A stretch of DNA of 33,838 nt, taken from positions 1-33,838 of the forward strand of contig JAIQFJ010000015.1 in assembly GCA_020073325.1 (NCBI GenBank), written 5' to 3'. The notes beneath the pieces are model-generated. The model was not told the DNA's origin and searched no databases. It worked only from the letters and a program-made list of their open reading frames with translations. The DNA comes from Terriglobia bacterium (GTDB lineage: Bacteria > Acidobacteriota > Terriglobia > Bryobacterales > Bryobacteraceae). Made by a program: the position numbers and the translations under genes. Of this stretch, positions 17,707-26,349 are shown in pieces. Numbering within the stretch: position 1 is the stretch's first letter; each line of letters begins with the position of its first letter.

Positions 17707-18987
17707 ATGGACGCAAATCGGCGGCAATTCCTCCAGTCCACCGCGGCCGCGGCCTTTGCACCGCAGCTCCTGCGAAGCGCCAACGACCGTATCAACCTCG
17801 GCTTCATCGGCATGGGAAAAATGGGGCGCGACAACCTGCGATTCGCGCTGCGGAATCCCGACGCGAACGTTGTCGCCTTCTGCGATGTCTTCGAGCGCAA
17901 TTTGAAATTCGCCGCCGACGCCACCCATGGCAAGGCTCGCGCGGTGCGCGATTTTCGCGAAATCCTCGCCGATAAATCCATCGACGCCGTCTGCATCGCG
18001 ACCCCCGACCACTGGCACGCCTACATGACCGTCGAAGCCTGCAAGGCCGGCAAAGACGTGTTCGTCGAAAAACCGCTCGCGGTTACGATGGAGGAATGCG
18101 GAAAAATGCTGCAAGCCGCGCGCAAATACAACCGCGTGGTGCAAGCCGGAACCATGCAGCGGTCCGCACGACACTTTCAGAAAGCCGTGGAACTCGTCCG
18201 CAATGGCGACCTGGGCCAGGTGACCTTCGCGCGGACCTGGTATTGCAGCCATTCGAGCCGCGAAGGCATCGGCAATCCACCCGATTCCGAAATACCCGCC
18301 GGACTCGATTGGGACCTGTGGCTGGGCCCCGCGCCCATGCGCCCCTTCAACGCAAATCGCTTCGGCGTCGATCCGCGCGACGGCTATTATTCGCGCTTCC
18401 GCTATTTCTGGGACTACGCCGGCGGCATGATGACCGATTGGGGAGTTCACCTGATCGACATCGTGCAGTGGGCCTTCGACGAGGCGCTCCCGAAGAGCGC
18501 GGCCGCGAGCGGCAGCAAGTTTTTCGTCCAGGACAATCGCGACACTCCGGACACTTTGCAGGTAACCTACGAGTACCCCGGATTCGTCGCTGTCTTTGAG
18601 AATCGCGAGTCGAATTCGCAATCGATGTTCAGCCACGACTACGGCATTCTGTTTCACGGCAGCGAGGCGACGCTGTTTGTCGACCGCGGCGGCCTGCGCC
18701 TGATCCCCGAAAATGGCGCGCGTGTGACGGCGTGGGAGATGCGGTCGGTGAACTACGGCAACGCCGAGCACTGGTCGAATTTTCTCGATTGCGTCCGCAC
18801 CCGCAAACGTCCCGTGAGCGATATCGAAACCTGTCAGCGTTCCACCGCCGCATGCCTGCTCGGCAACATCGCCCTGCGCAGCCGCTGCCGCGTCGATTTC
18901 GATGCGAAAACATGGACCGTCGCGCAGCCCGAAGCGAAAAAATATTTTTCGCGGGAAGCGCGGAGTCCGTGGAAGCTTACCGTGTAG
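17707..18987 (+). CDS. Gfo/Idh/MocA family oxidoreductase with Tat-like signal
   Basis: MDANRRQFLQSTAAAAFAPQLLRS; INLGFIGMGKMGRDNLRFAL...AVCIATPDHWHAYMTVEACKAGKDVFVEKPLAVTMEE. Confidence 0.94.
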   Translation: MDANRRQFLQSTAAAAFAPQLLRSANDRINLGFIGMGKMGRDNLRFALRNPDANVVAFCDVFERNLKFAADATHGKARAVRDFREILADKSIDAVCIATPDHWHAYMTVEACKAGKDVFVEKPLAVTMEECGKMLQAARKYNRVVQAGTMQRSARHFQKAVELVRNGDLGQVTFARTWYCSHSSREGIGNPPDSEIPAGLDWDLWLGPAPMRPFNANRFGVDPRDGYYSRFRYFWDYAGGMMTDWGVHLIDIVQWAFDEALPKSAAASGSKFFVQDNRDTPDTLQVTYEYPGFVAVFENRESNSQSMFSHDYGILFHGSEATLFVDRGGLRLIPENGARVTAWEMRSVNYGNAEHWSNFLDCVRTRKRPVSDIETCQRSTAACLLGNIALRSRCRVDFDAKTWTVAQPEAKKYFSREARSPWKLTV

Positions 18988-19135
18988 CGATGTTACCGTC
19001 TTTTCGGTGGTGCTCAGTGAGACGCAAAACGATGATCCCGCCGGCGCCCAACGACGAGGATAATGCATGCATGTGAAGCGTCCGCGCGATGCAAACCAGC
19101 TTGCAAAGTTGATCGTGACTCTAACGATTAAGGAT

Positions 19136-19550
19136 TCAGTTACGGTCTGAAGATCGGCGTTGGTGCTCTCGCTTTCGAAGGAATGGGCGCCCTTGGCGTC
19201 TTCCAGCCGCCGCCGGAACGTTGTTCGAAGCGAGTATCATCCCCCGCGTTTTGTTTATCGTGACGTGCAATACAAGACCAGGGAGACCGTCGCACCGCAG
19301 AAACTCATATTGTAGATCCGACCCAACCGGAAACAATGCATCGAACGAACAAAGCGAACCCACGCCAAGAACGCGCCTTAACTCCGTTGAGTTCGAACTC
19401 GTCGACTCCGATGTACAGCTCGCCGCCGTCCGCATTCGCGAAAGCCGAAATGCCCTCGCTCAAACTGGATGGCCTCTTCGCTTTACCTTTTACGTCGCCG
19501 TATTGGCCTTCTTCGTAGTTAATGATCTTACCCGCTTGGTCACGGTTCAT
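19136..19550 (-). pseudogene. frameshifted AlbA_2 (Schlafen-type DNA-binding domain) gene fragment
   Basis: ORF 19305..19550 gives DVKGKAKRPSSLSEGISAFANADGGELYIGVDE; similarity appears to continue in the frame of 19136..19435 as SFDALFPVGSDLQYEFLRCDGLPGLVLHVTINKTRGMILASNNVP. Confidence 0.75.
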
Positions 19551-20501
19551 TTACGCTGCTTTTCGATACACCGCGAGCACCGAATGTCCGCGCGGATACA
19601 GCTTCTCTTCGTCCAGCCCTTTTTCGATCAGCCGTCCCAGCCGGTACGCCGCCTTGTCCAGCATTCTTTGCCGCAGCGACGTATCGAGCAGGCCCTTCTG
19701 CGCTTCCAAATGCAGCACGCGCCGCAGCATGCGCTCCGCGATCAGCGCGGAATAGGTCGTGACATGCATCGGTGCCAGGATCTCGTGATCGATCGCCACC
19801 ACCTCCAGCCCGAAGACGCGAGCCACGCTGCGCAGCGCCTGGTCCGTCCATCGCGTGACATGATGCGGCGGCATATTCAGCACCGCGTTCCGCAAAAGTG
19901 AGATGTAGGAATCCTCGCTCGGCACGCAGTACAGCAGCAGTCCGCCCGGTTTCATCGCGCCCACCGACGCATCGATAAACGGCTCCACCGGCGCGACGTG
20001 CTCCAGCACCTGAAATGCGCACACCACGTCGTAGGACTGCGGATGCTTGCGCGCATGCTGCTCGATCGGCTCCGCCGTCACGTCGAGACCGCGATTTACC
20101 GCCGATTGCACCGCCTCCGCGCTGAATTCGAGTCCCGTGTAATGCGGCGTGTGAATGTGCGTCGCAAACGCTCCGCGCCCGCACCCGATTTCGAGCACCC
20201 GGTCGCCCGGTGAAACCCACTGCTTCGCGATCTGATATTCGGGCTTGTCCTCGATGTAATACCAGGAAAACCGCTGCAAAGCGTCGTAGTATTTCGACGA
20301 TCCGGTAATCATCGGCCAGAAATAGCGCAGATCGCATTCCCGGCACCGGCAGAAGCTCAACTCATCGTTCGCGCTGAGATTTTCCGCGACGACACTGGTC
20401 ACCGCGGCATCGTAACCGCCGGCGATTCCCGCCGTCACGATCCGGTCGATCACCTCGACCTGATCCGATCCGCAGAGCGAGCATTGAGGAATCGCCGCCA
20501 T
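19551..20501 (-). CDS. class I SAM-dependent methyltransferase
   Basis: N-terminal CSLCGSDQVEVIDRI and CRCRECDLRYF cysteines; VLEIGCGRGAFATHI, YDVVCAFQVLEHVAPVEPFIDASVGAMKPGGLLLYCVPSE. Confidence 0.9.
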   Translation of the reverse strand: MAAIPQCSLCGSDQVEVIDRIVTAGIAGGYDAAVTSVVAENLSANDELSFCRCRECDLRYFWPMITGSSKYYDALQRFSWYYIEDKPEYQIAKQWVSPGDRVLEIGCGRGAFATHIHTPHYTGLEFSAEAVQSAVNRGLDVTAEPIEQHARKHPQSYDVVCAFQVLEHVAPVEPFIDASVGAMKPGGLLLYCVPSEDSYISLLRNAVLNMPPHHVTRWTDQALRSVARVFGLEVVAIDHEILAPMHVTTYSALIAERMLRRVLHLEAQKGLLDTSLRQRMLDKAAYRLGRLIEKGLDEEKLYPRGHSVLAVYRKAA

Positions 20502-20554
20502 GAAGATACTCGGTATTGTAAGTCGGCTGCGGACAGAGTCAATGCTTGAAACGG

Positions 20555-21499
20555 CTACCGGACGGTGACGCGGATATCTTCATCTGCCCACAATGCGCCG
20601 TCCGAAGCATGCCAGCGCAGGATATATTCGCCGGGCTGATCGAACCTCACCTCCACCGACCATTTCCCGTCCGCCGGAGCCGCCGGCGCCTGCCACAGAG
20701 GAGCCCATTGCGAATTGGCGCCCGCGCGCGTGTCTTCCCAGGTCTTCGGCTGATCGGGCGAGATCGTGACGTGACCCGCGGCGCGATACACATACAGCAC
20801 GACCCACAAACCCGTAGCGCTGCCGACGGTCACCTGGCGCGGCGGGACCAGTCGCAGATCCTTCACCGGCTCATTGCGATTGATGTCGAGAAACGCTCCG
20901 CGCGCGCGAGCCTTGGGGACGCCGTCATCCGTTACGTGCGCCGAAAGCGCGATCGTCTCGCCCACCTTCACCGTCCGCACGCGATCGCCCGCGGCTTCGA
21001 GCACCGGAGCCTTGTTGGCGCGAATCTCAGGACTCGACACACCCGCGCCGATCGCGCCGGTTTCCGACGTAAACACCATGTTGTCGAGAAAATAATCCTG
21101 CGCGAGCGTGCCGTACGCTTTGTATGTCTTGCCGTGCGAAGTCAGAGTCCAAACGAGTTCCTTCTCTCCGAAATCCTTCGGCACAGGGACGCGAAACACG
21201 AAACGATTGCGGCGCGGGAAAAAATGCGTCGGCTGGCCCTGGTCAGCCGCGCCGGGCGAAAAACTGTTTTCCGCGCCGACGGGAATATCGAACTCTTCTT
21301 CCCAGTTCGAGTTCATGTACCCGAACAGCATGTTGATCGACCCGTCGGGCATTTTTTCCCAGCCTTCGTAGGCGGGATAAACGTTCTGGCCCCGCGAGTA
21401 GGAAAGCTGCGCGTGCGCCAGGGGCAGTGCGAGCAGGATCGCCAATGCGCTCCATAACTGTCGCGCCTGTGAAGGAGCGCGTGGTTCACGAAACCGCAT
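20555..21499 (-). CDS. secreted hypothetical protein, partner of adjacent cytochrome c-like gene
   Basis: Signal-like LWSALAILLALPLAHAQ; LSYSRGQNVYPAYEGWEKMPDGSINMLFGYMNSNWEEEFDIPVG; start overlaps the stop of the upstream gene. Confidence 0.82.
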   Translation of the reverse strand: MRFREPRAPSQARQLWSALAILLALPLAHAQLSYSRGQNVYPAYEGWEKMPDGSINMLFGYMNSNWEEEFDIPVGAENSFSPGAADQGQPTHFFPRRNRFVFRVPVPKDFGEKELVWTLTSHGKTYKAYGTLAQDYFLDNMVFTSETGAIGAGVSSPEIRANKAPVLEAAGDRVRTVKVGETIALSAHVTDDGVPKARARGAFLDINRNEPVKDLRLVPPRQVTVGSATGLWVVLYVYRAAGHVTISPDQPKTWEDTRAGANSQWAPLWQAPAAPADGKWSVEVRFDQPGEYILRWHASDGALWADEDIRVTVR

Positions 21500-22917
21500 T
21501 ACCGATTCCCGCCCCCCTGCGTATCGGTCGGCTTGCGGCGCGGCGTCGGCGCGATCGGGTCGCCATTGCATAGCGGACACCCGATCAGCACATCGTTCGG
21601 CGACATCTTCAATTTCTCCCGCCGCTTTTTCATCTCCGCGTAGAACTGCTCGTCGGTCAGCGCGACGCCCTGGCCCAGGTCGATGAACATATTCGAAATC
21701 GACCGGTTGCCGGACCCGCTCCAGTTGCGCGGATCGGGAACATTTTTATTCGCCACGGAATTATCCATGTAGCCGATGATGTGGAGGATCGTGCCCTTGG
21801 GCAGCAGCGGCGCGTAATCGTCGTCGTATTCGTACACGCGGACCCAGTTGTGGTCGTAACCCGCGCACGTCAAGGTCTGGACGTTGATTCCCCAGATCGC
21901 TTCCAGGCACATGCGGACGCCGGGAGCATGCAGGTGCGGCTCGAACGACGTCAGCTTCGTATGTTCCTGAAGCACGTTGTACGCGTCCAGCCTCTGATTC
22001 GGATCGCCGGGCTTGATGTCGATATCGACGCCGTTGCCGAGCGAGCGCCGCGCATACCGCACCGTCGGCTTATAGCCCTTGGGGAAAAACTTGAAGCCGA
22101 AGACAAGACGAGCCTTGGTGTCGCGACCATTTGAGTGAATGTGGGTCGAAGCGAAGACCAGGCTCGACCCGGCCTTCAGCAATTTTCCGGCGTCGTCCGG
22201 AAAAATATCGGCGTTGCGGCCGACTTCATGAATCGGCCAGGTGCCGCTGCCTTCGCCGACGTCGGTGCCCAGCGCCGCCTGCTGACTCGGCGACGTGGTG
22301 GTCCAGATCATGTGATGAAACACGTAGCGCGCGCCGACCGTCGAGCGGCCGTTGCCGGCGGGAGGAATATCGTTGACCTCGCGCATTTCGACGGACTTCA
22401 CCCAGCGATCCTCGGTCAGTCCGGTGGGCGCGGAGTCCAGTTCTCCCCACCAGTCGGGCGCTCCGGCTTTCACCGTGATCTCGGGAGTCGACACCACCAG
22501 GTCCGGCTCGCCGAGCTGCCACTTGGTGCCATCCACCAGCGGGACCGGCGGGGGCAGATCCTTGGTGTCGCCTTCCTTCGCGCCGCTGTCGGCCCATTTT
22601 GCGATCTTGGCGATTTCGAGATCGCTCAGCGACGGATCGTTCTTGTAATGCTGAATACCGATATTTTTTTCGACATACCAGGGCGGCATTGCGCCGCGGC
22701 GGTCGCGGAGCGCGGTGCGTTCCTTGATCGCGCGGGCCCAGGGGCGGACTTCTTTGTAGGAAATCAGCGACATGGGTGCAACCGAATTGGGCTGATGGCA
22801 GTTCTGGCAACTGCGCTGCAAAATCGGGGCGATGTCTTTCGAAAAAGTGACGTCCTGGGGAACGTCGGGCGCGGCGAGCAGCAAGGCGCCGGAGCAGGCA
22901 AAGAGGATGGTCTTCAC
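21499..22917 (-). CDS. cytochrome c-domain protein with Cu type II monooxygenase-like C-terminal region
   Basis: GTG start at 22917: VKTILFACSGALLLAAPDVPQDVTFSKDIAPILQRSCQNCHQPNSVAPMSLISYKEVRPWARAI (CxxCH), later THIHSNG and FEPHLHAPG. Confidence 0.82.
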   Translation of the reverse strand: MKTILFACSGALLLAAPDVPQDVTFSKDIAPILQRSCQNCHQPNSVAPMSLISYKEVRPWARAIKERTALRDRRGAMPPWYVEKNIGIQHYKNDPSLSDLEIAKIAKWADSGAKEGDTKDLPPPVPLVDGTKWQLGEPDLVVSTPEITVKAGAPDWWGELDSAPTGLTEDRWVKSVEMREVNDIPPAGNGRSTVGARYVFHHMIWTTTSPSQQAALGTDVGEGSGTWPIHEVGRNADIFPDDAGKLLKAGSSLVFASTHIHSNGRDTKARLVFGFKFFPKGYKPTVRYARRSLGNGVDIDIKPGDPNQRLDAYNVLQEHTKLTSFEPHLHAPGVRMCLEAIWGINVQTLTCAGYDHNWVRVYEYDDDYAPLLPKGTILHIIGYMDNSVANKNVPDPRNWSGSGNRSISNMFIDLGQGVALTDEQFYAEMKKRREKLKMSPNDVLIGCPLCNGDPIAPTPRRKPTDTQGGGNR

Positions 22918-23045
22918 GGCAAACCTCCGTGGGTTAGGCTGTCTCGGATTATATCCTGACCGCGAATTGGTGAAAACCCAGACTGCACGACGATAAGACC
23001 GCAGGGAAGCCGCGCCGGTCAGAGTTTGTGTGAAACTCAATGCTC

Positions 23046-23113
23046 GCCGCTTCCTCCGGTCGCGGTTCATTGTCGACACCGCGATTTTGTGAACCGCGAC
23101 CGCAGGGAGCGGC
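23046..23113. repeat. Palindromic repeat family A, copy 2
   Basis: GCCGCTTCCTCCGGTCGCGGTTC ... GAACCGCGACCGCAGGGAGCGGC; arms shared with 10499..10556. Confidence 0.8.
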
Positions 23114-23134
23114 CGGCGCCGGTATTTGCGGGAT

Positions 23135-25582
23135 CTACTCGTCGCGCAGCACTTGCAGCGGATCGACGCGTGTCGCTCGCCAGGCTGGAATGACGCTGGC
23201 CAGAATCGCGACGAAGGCCAGAACCAGCGCGACCGCCGCGAACGTCGCGGGATCGTTGGGGCTGATTCCATAGACCAGCTTTGCGAGCAGCGTGCTCAGC
23301 AGATAGGAGCCTACCAGCCCGATCACAATTCCCGCGGCCGTCGGGCGAAAGCTTTCGAGGGCGACGATGCGCAGAACGTCGGCCTCGCCGGCTCCCAGGG
23401 CCATGCGGATCCCGATTTCGCGGAACCTCCGCCGGACCGTGTATGCCAGCACGCTGTACAGCCCGAATGCGGCCAGGATCAGCGCCAGTCCCGAAAACGC
23501 CGCCAGCATGAACATGCTGAGCCGGCGGTCCGCGATCGATTCCTCGACGATCGACTGCATCGTCCGCACATTGCGCAGCGGCTTGGTGGGGTCAAGCTGC
23601 TGCAGCGTGGCGGTGATCGGCGAAATGAGCGTCTCCGGCTTTACGGTTGTGCGGACCACCAGCGAAAGTTGCCCCAGAGACTGCTGTTTTTCGGCCTGAT
23701 AAAGGCTTGACGACGGGTCCGTATCGAGGCCGTCCTGCTTCACGTCGCCGACAATGCCCACCACCTCGCGCGGTTCTTCCGGGGAAAACGACAGGCGCAG
23801 ATGCTGGCCGATAGGATTCTCGCCGGGCCAAAAGCGTTTCGCCATGGACTCGCTGATCAGAACAGCATGCGGACGGTCTGCCGCGTCGGAATCGTTCAGA
23901 TCGCGGCCGCGCAGCACGGGAATGCGCATCGCGCGCAAATATCCGGGCGAGATGGACCGCACGGCGACATTCGGCTGCTGCGCAAACGGCAGGGCCGGCT
24001 TGCCTTCGATGGTGAACGGCTGATTGCTGCCGCCGCGCAGGGGGAGTCCGCCGATCACTCCGGCCGATTCCACGCCGGGCAGCGCTCGCACGCGCTCCAG
24101 GACGCGGTCATAAGCCGCAGCCACCTGCGCGGGATCGGTCGGCGACACCGGGACGGTCATCGTCAGGACGTTTTTCGGATCGAAGCCGGGATTGACGCCG
24201 GTGAGGATCCACAGGCTGCGAATCATCAGGCCCGCACCGGCCAGCAGCATCAGCGACAAGGCGACTTCAGCGGCCACCAGCGCGCTGCGCGTGCGGCGCG
24301 TGCCGGTGTCGGACCCGCCGCGCGAGCCCTGCTTCAGCGCGTCGTTCAGATCGGACTTCGAGCCGCGCCACGCCGGGACGGCTCCCGCCAGCAGTCCTGT
24401 GAGGATCGCGATGGCGGCGGTGAACAACAGCACCGGCGCATCAAGCGGAATTTCATCGCCGACGTCGAATTGCTGGCTGACAAAACGAACCAGCAGCGGC
24501 ATCGCCGCGGCGGCTATGGCCAGCCCCACCGCTCCACCAGCGATCGACAGGAGCAGCGTCTCGCACAGCAGTTGCTGCAGGGCGCGTCCGCGGCTGGCAC
24601 CCAGCGCGGCGCGAATCGCGATTTCTTTTTTCCGCGCCAGATTGCGCGCCGTGACGAGGTTGGCCACGTTCGCGCAGGCGATCAGCAGCACGAACGCCAC
24701 CGCCCCCAGCAGCACTAAAAGCACGGGGCGAATATTTCCGACCAGATCGTCGCTGAGCCGGTAGACGATGGCTCCCCAATCGCGATTCGCATCCGGATCG
24801 AGTTCCTGCAGCCGGTTCGAGATGGTGTTCATCTCGGCCTGCGCTTGCTGAATCGACACGCCGGGCCGCATCCGGGCCATGACCAGATAGTTGTGGTCCT
24901 TGCGGATCGCGCGTGTCTTGTCGCTCCAGGCGAGCGGGATCCAGATGTCAGAAGCCGTCGGCATCCAGGCGGGAAAATGCAGATTTTTCGGCGCGACGCC
25001 AATGATTGAATACGGCTGGCCTTCGAGAATCAGCGTGCGATCGAGCGCGCCGGGGTTCGACGCGAAGTGGCTTTGCCAGAACGATGCGCTGATCACGGCG
25101 ACGTTGCCGCGCCCGGGCTGATCGTCGCTGTTATCGAACAGGCGGCCGAGCACGGGCTGCGCGCCCAGGATGGCAAAGAAGTCGCCGCCCGCCATCGTCG
25201 CGCGAATCGTCTCCGGACGGTCGAGCCCGGTCAGGGTGAACTGACGCGGTCCGTAGGCCGCCATCCCGTCGAACGATTTTCCTTGCGCGCGCCAGTCGAG
25301 ATAATTTCCAGGCGAGACGGAGAAGCGCTTCATGCCGGGAAACGCACGGGCCGGCGGGACATGATAGATCTGCACCAGGCGGTCGGCGGCCGGGAATGGG
25401 AGGGGTCGCAGCAGAACAGTGTTGACGACGCTGAAGATGGCGGAATTGGCTCCGATGCCGAGCGCGAGCACCGCGACGGCGGCGAAACTGAAGCCCGGGC
25501 TTTTGAGCAAAACGCGAAGTGCATAGCGGATGTCCTGGATGAGCGGCGCCATAAATCGCTGAGATTGCACGTGGGCGACCAT
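23135..25582 (-). CDS. ABC transporter permease, MacB/FtsX type (ADOP, acidobacterial duplicated permease)
   Basis: DIRYALRVLLKSPGFSFAAVAVLALGIGANSAIFSVVNTVLLRPLPFP; duplicated FtsX-like membrane domains; C-terminal ALVLAFVAILASVIPAWRATRVDPLQVLRDE. Confidence 0.96.
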   Translation of the reverse strand: MVAHVQSQRFMAPLIQDIRYALRVLLKSPGFSFAAVAVLALGIGANSAIFSVVNTVLLRPLPFPAADRLVQIYHVPPARAFPGMKRFSVSPGNYLDWRAQGKSFDGMAAYGPRQFTLTGLDRPETIRATMAGGDFFAILGAQPVLGRLFDNSDDQPGRGNVAVISASFWQSHFASNPGALDRTLILEGQPYSIIGVAPKNLHFPAWMPTASDIWIPLAWSDKTRAIRKDHNYLVMARMRPGVSIQQAQAEMNTISNRLQELDPDANRDWGAIVYRLSDDLVGNIRPVLLVLLGAVAFVLLIACANVANLVTARNLARKKEIAIRAALGASRGRALQQLLCETLLLSIAGGAVGLAIAAAAMPLLVRFVSQQFDVGDEIPLDAPVLLFTAAIAILTGLLAGAVPAWRGSKSDLNDALKQGSRGGSDTGTRRTRSALVAAEVALSLMLLAGAGLMIRSLWILTGVNPGFDPKNVLTMTVPVSPTDPAQVAAAYDRVLERVRALPGVESAGVIGGLPLRGGSNQPFTIEGKPALPFAQQPNVAVRSISPGYLRAMRIPVLRGRDLNDSDAADRPHAVLISESMAKRFWPGENPIGQHLRLSFSPEEPREVVGIVGDVKQDGLDTDPSSSLYQAEKQQSLGQLSLVVRTTVKPETLISPITATLQQLDPTKPLRNVRTMQSIVEESIADRRLSMFMLAAFSGLALILAAFGLYSVLAYTVRRRFREIGIRMALGAGEADVLRIVALESFRPTAAGIVIGLVGSYLLSTLLAKLVYGISPNDPATFAAVALVLAFVAILASVIPAWRATRVDPLQVLRDE

Positions 25583-25671
25583 GACAAGTCATTGAAAAGA
25601 TGGGGTCTTTAGAATCGGGGACTGTCCGATTCCGGGCCGGGCTGTTCGCGAGGCTCCGAAAGCAAACCACA

Positions 25672-25718
25672 CCCGCTCCCTGACAGTTGCGGCTCTTTGT
25701 CAGGGTCGCGGTAGCGGG
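25672..25718. repeat. Palindromic element, probable diverged member of repeat family A
   Basis: CCCGCT CCCTGACA ... TGTCAGGG ... AGCGGG; left arm CCGCTCCCTGACAGTTGCGGCTC resembles CCGCTCACTCCGGTCGCGGTTC. Confidence 0.5.
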
Positions 25719-25794
25719 AAGAATCGCGTGTGAAGAACCAAAAGTGCCAGCGAGAGGGTTTGGCATTCAGCGGGAGCGATGTACTCTTATAGAC

Positions 25795-26250
25795 ATGCGC
25801 ATCGTGCTTGGATCGGATCATGCCGGATTTGAGATGAAACAGAATCTGGTGCAGTTCGTAAGACAGCTTGGGCACGACCCCATCGATGTCGGAACCCACA
25901 GCACCAATCCGGTGGATTATCCCGACTACGCCGTGGCCGTCGCGCACGAGCTTCGCAATGGCGGCGCCGACCGGGGGATTCTCATCTGCGGCAGCGGCGT
26001 CGGCGCGTCGGTGGCGGCGAACAAGATCCACGGGATCCGCGCCGGGCTGTGCCACGACGTTTATTCGGCTCATCAGGGCGTGGAGCACGACGCCATGAAT
26101 GTCCTGGTGCTGGGGGCGCGCATCATCGGAGTCGAGCTCGCGCGCGATCTGGTGAAAGCCTACCTTCCGGCGAAGTTCACCGCCGAAGAGCGCCACGTCC
26201 GGCGGCTGGAAAAGGTCAACAACATCGAAGCTGGGCGTACGGTTATCTGA
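25795..26250 (+). CDS. rpiB: RpiB/LacA/LacB family sugar-phosphate isomerase
   Basis: [36 protein letters not shown]...[11 protein letters not shown]...[28 protein letters not shown]; internal ATG at 25795. Confidence 0.94.
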   Translation: MRIVLGSDHAGFEMKQNLVQFVRQLGHDPIDVGTHSTNPVDYPDYAVAVAHELRNGGADRGILICGSGVGASVAANKIHGIRAGLCHDVYSAHQGVEHDAMNVLVLGARIIGVELARDLVKAYLPAKFTAEERHVRRLEKVNNIEAGRTVI

Positions 26251-26284
26251 TGAAAACGCGCAATTTGCGCCGATTGACTCATCT

Positions 26285-26302
26285 CTGCGCGATTTCGCGC
26301 AG
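26285..26302. promoter_or_regulatory. Perfect 7-bp hairpin between rpiB and the histidine kinase
   Basis: CTGCGCG-ATTT-CGCGCAG. Confidence 0.4.
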
Positions 26303-26349
26303 AAAATCGGGTCATCTACATACAACTGTGCTAAAACGGAAGGGTTCAA

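Noticed and set aside
17692-19068. 458 aa minus-strand ORF antisense to the Gfo/Idh/MocA gene
   Set aside because: No domain signature; the plus strand has a clear Tat-like leader and Rossmann motif.
23801-24718. 305 aa plus-strand ORF antisense to the ADOP permease
   Set aside because: Arg/His/Gln-rich shadow ORF without a family signature.
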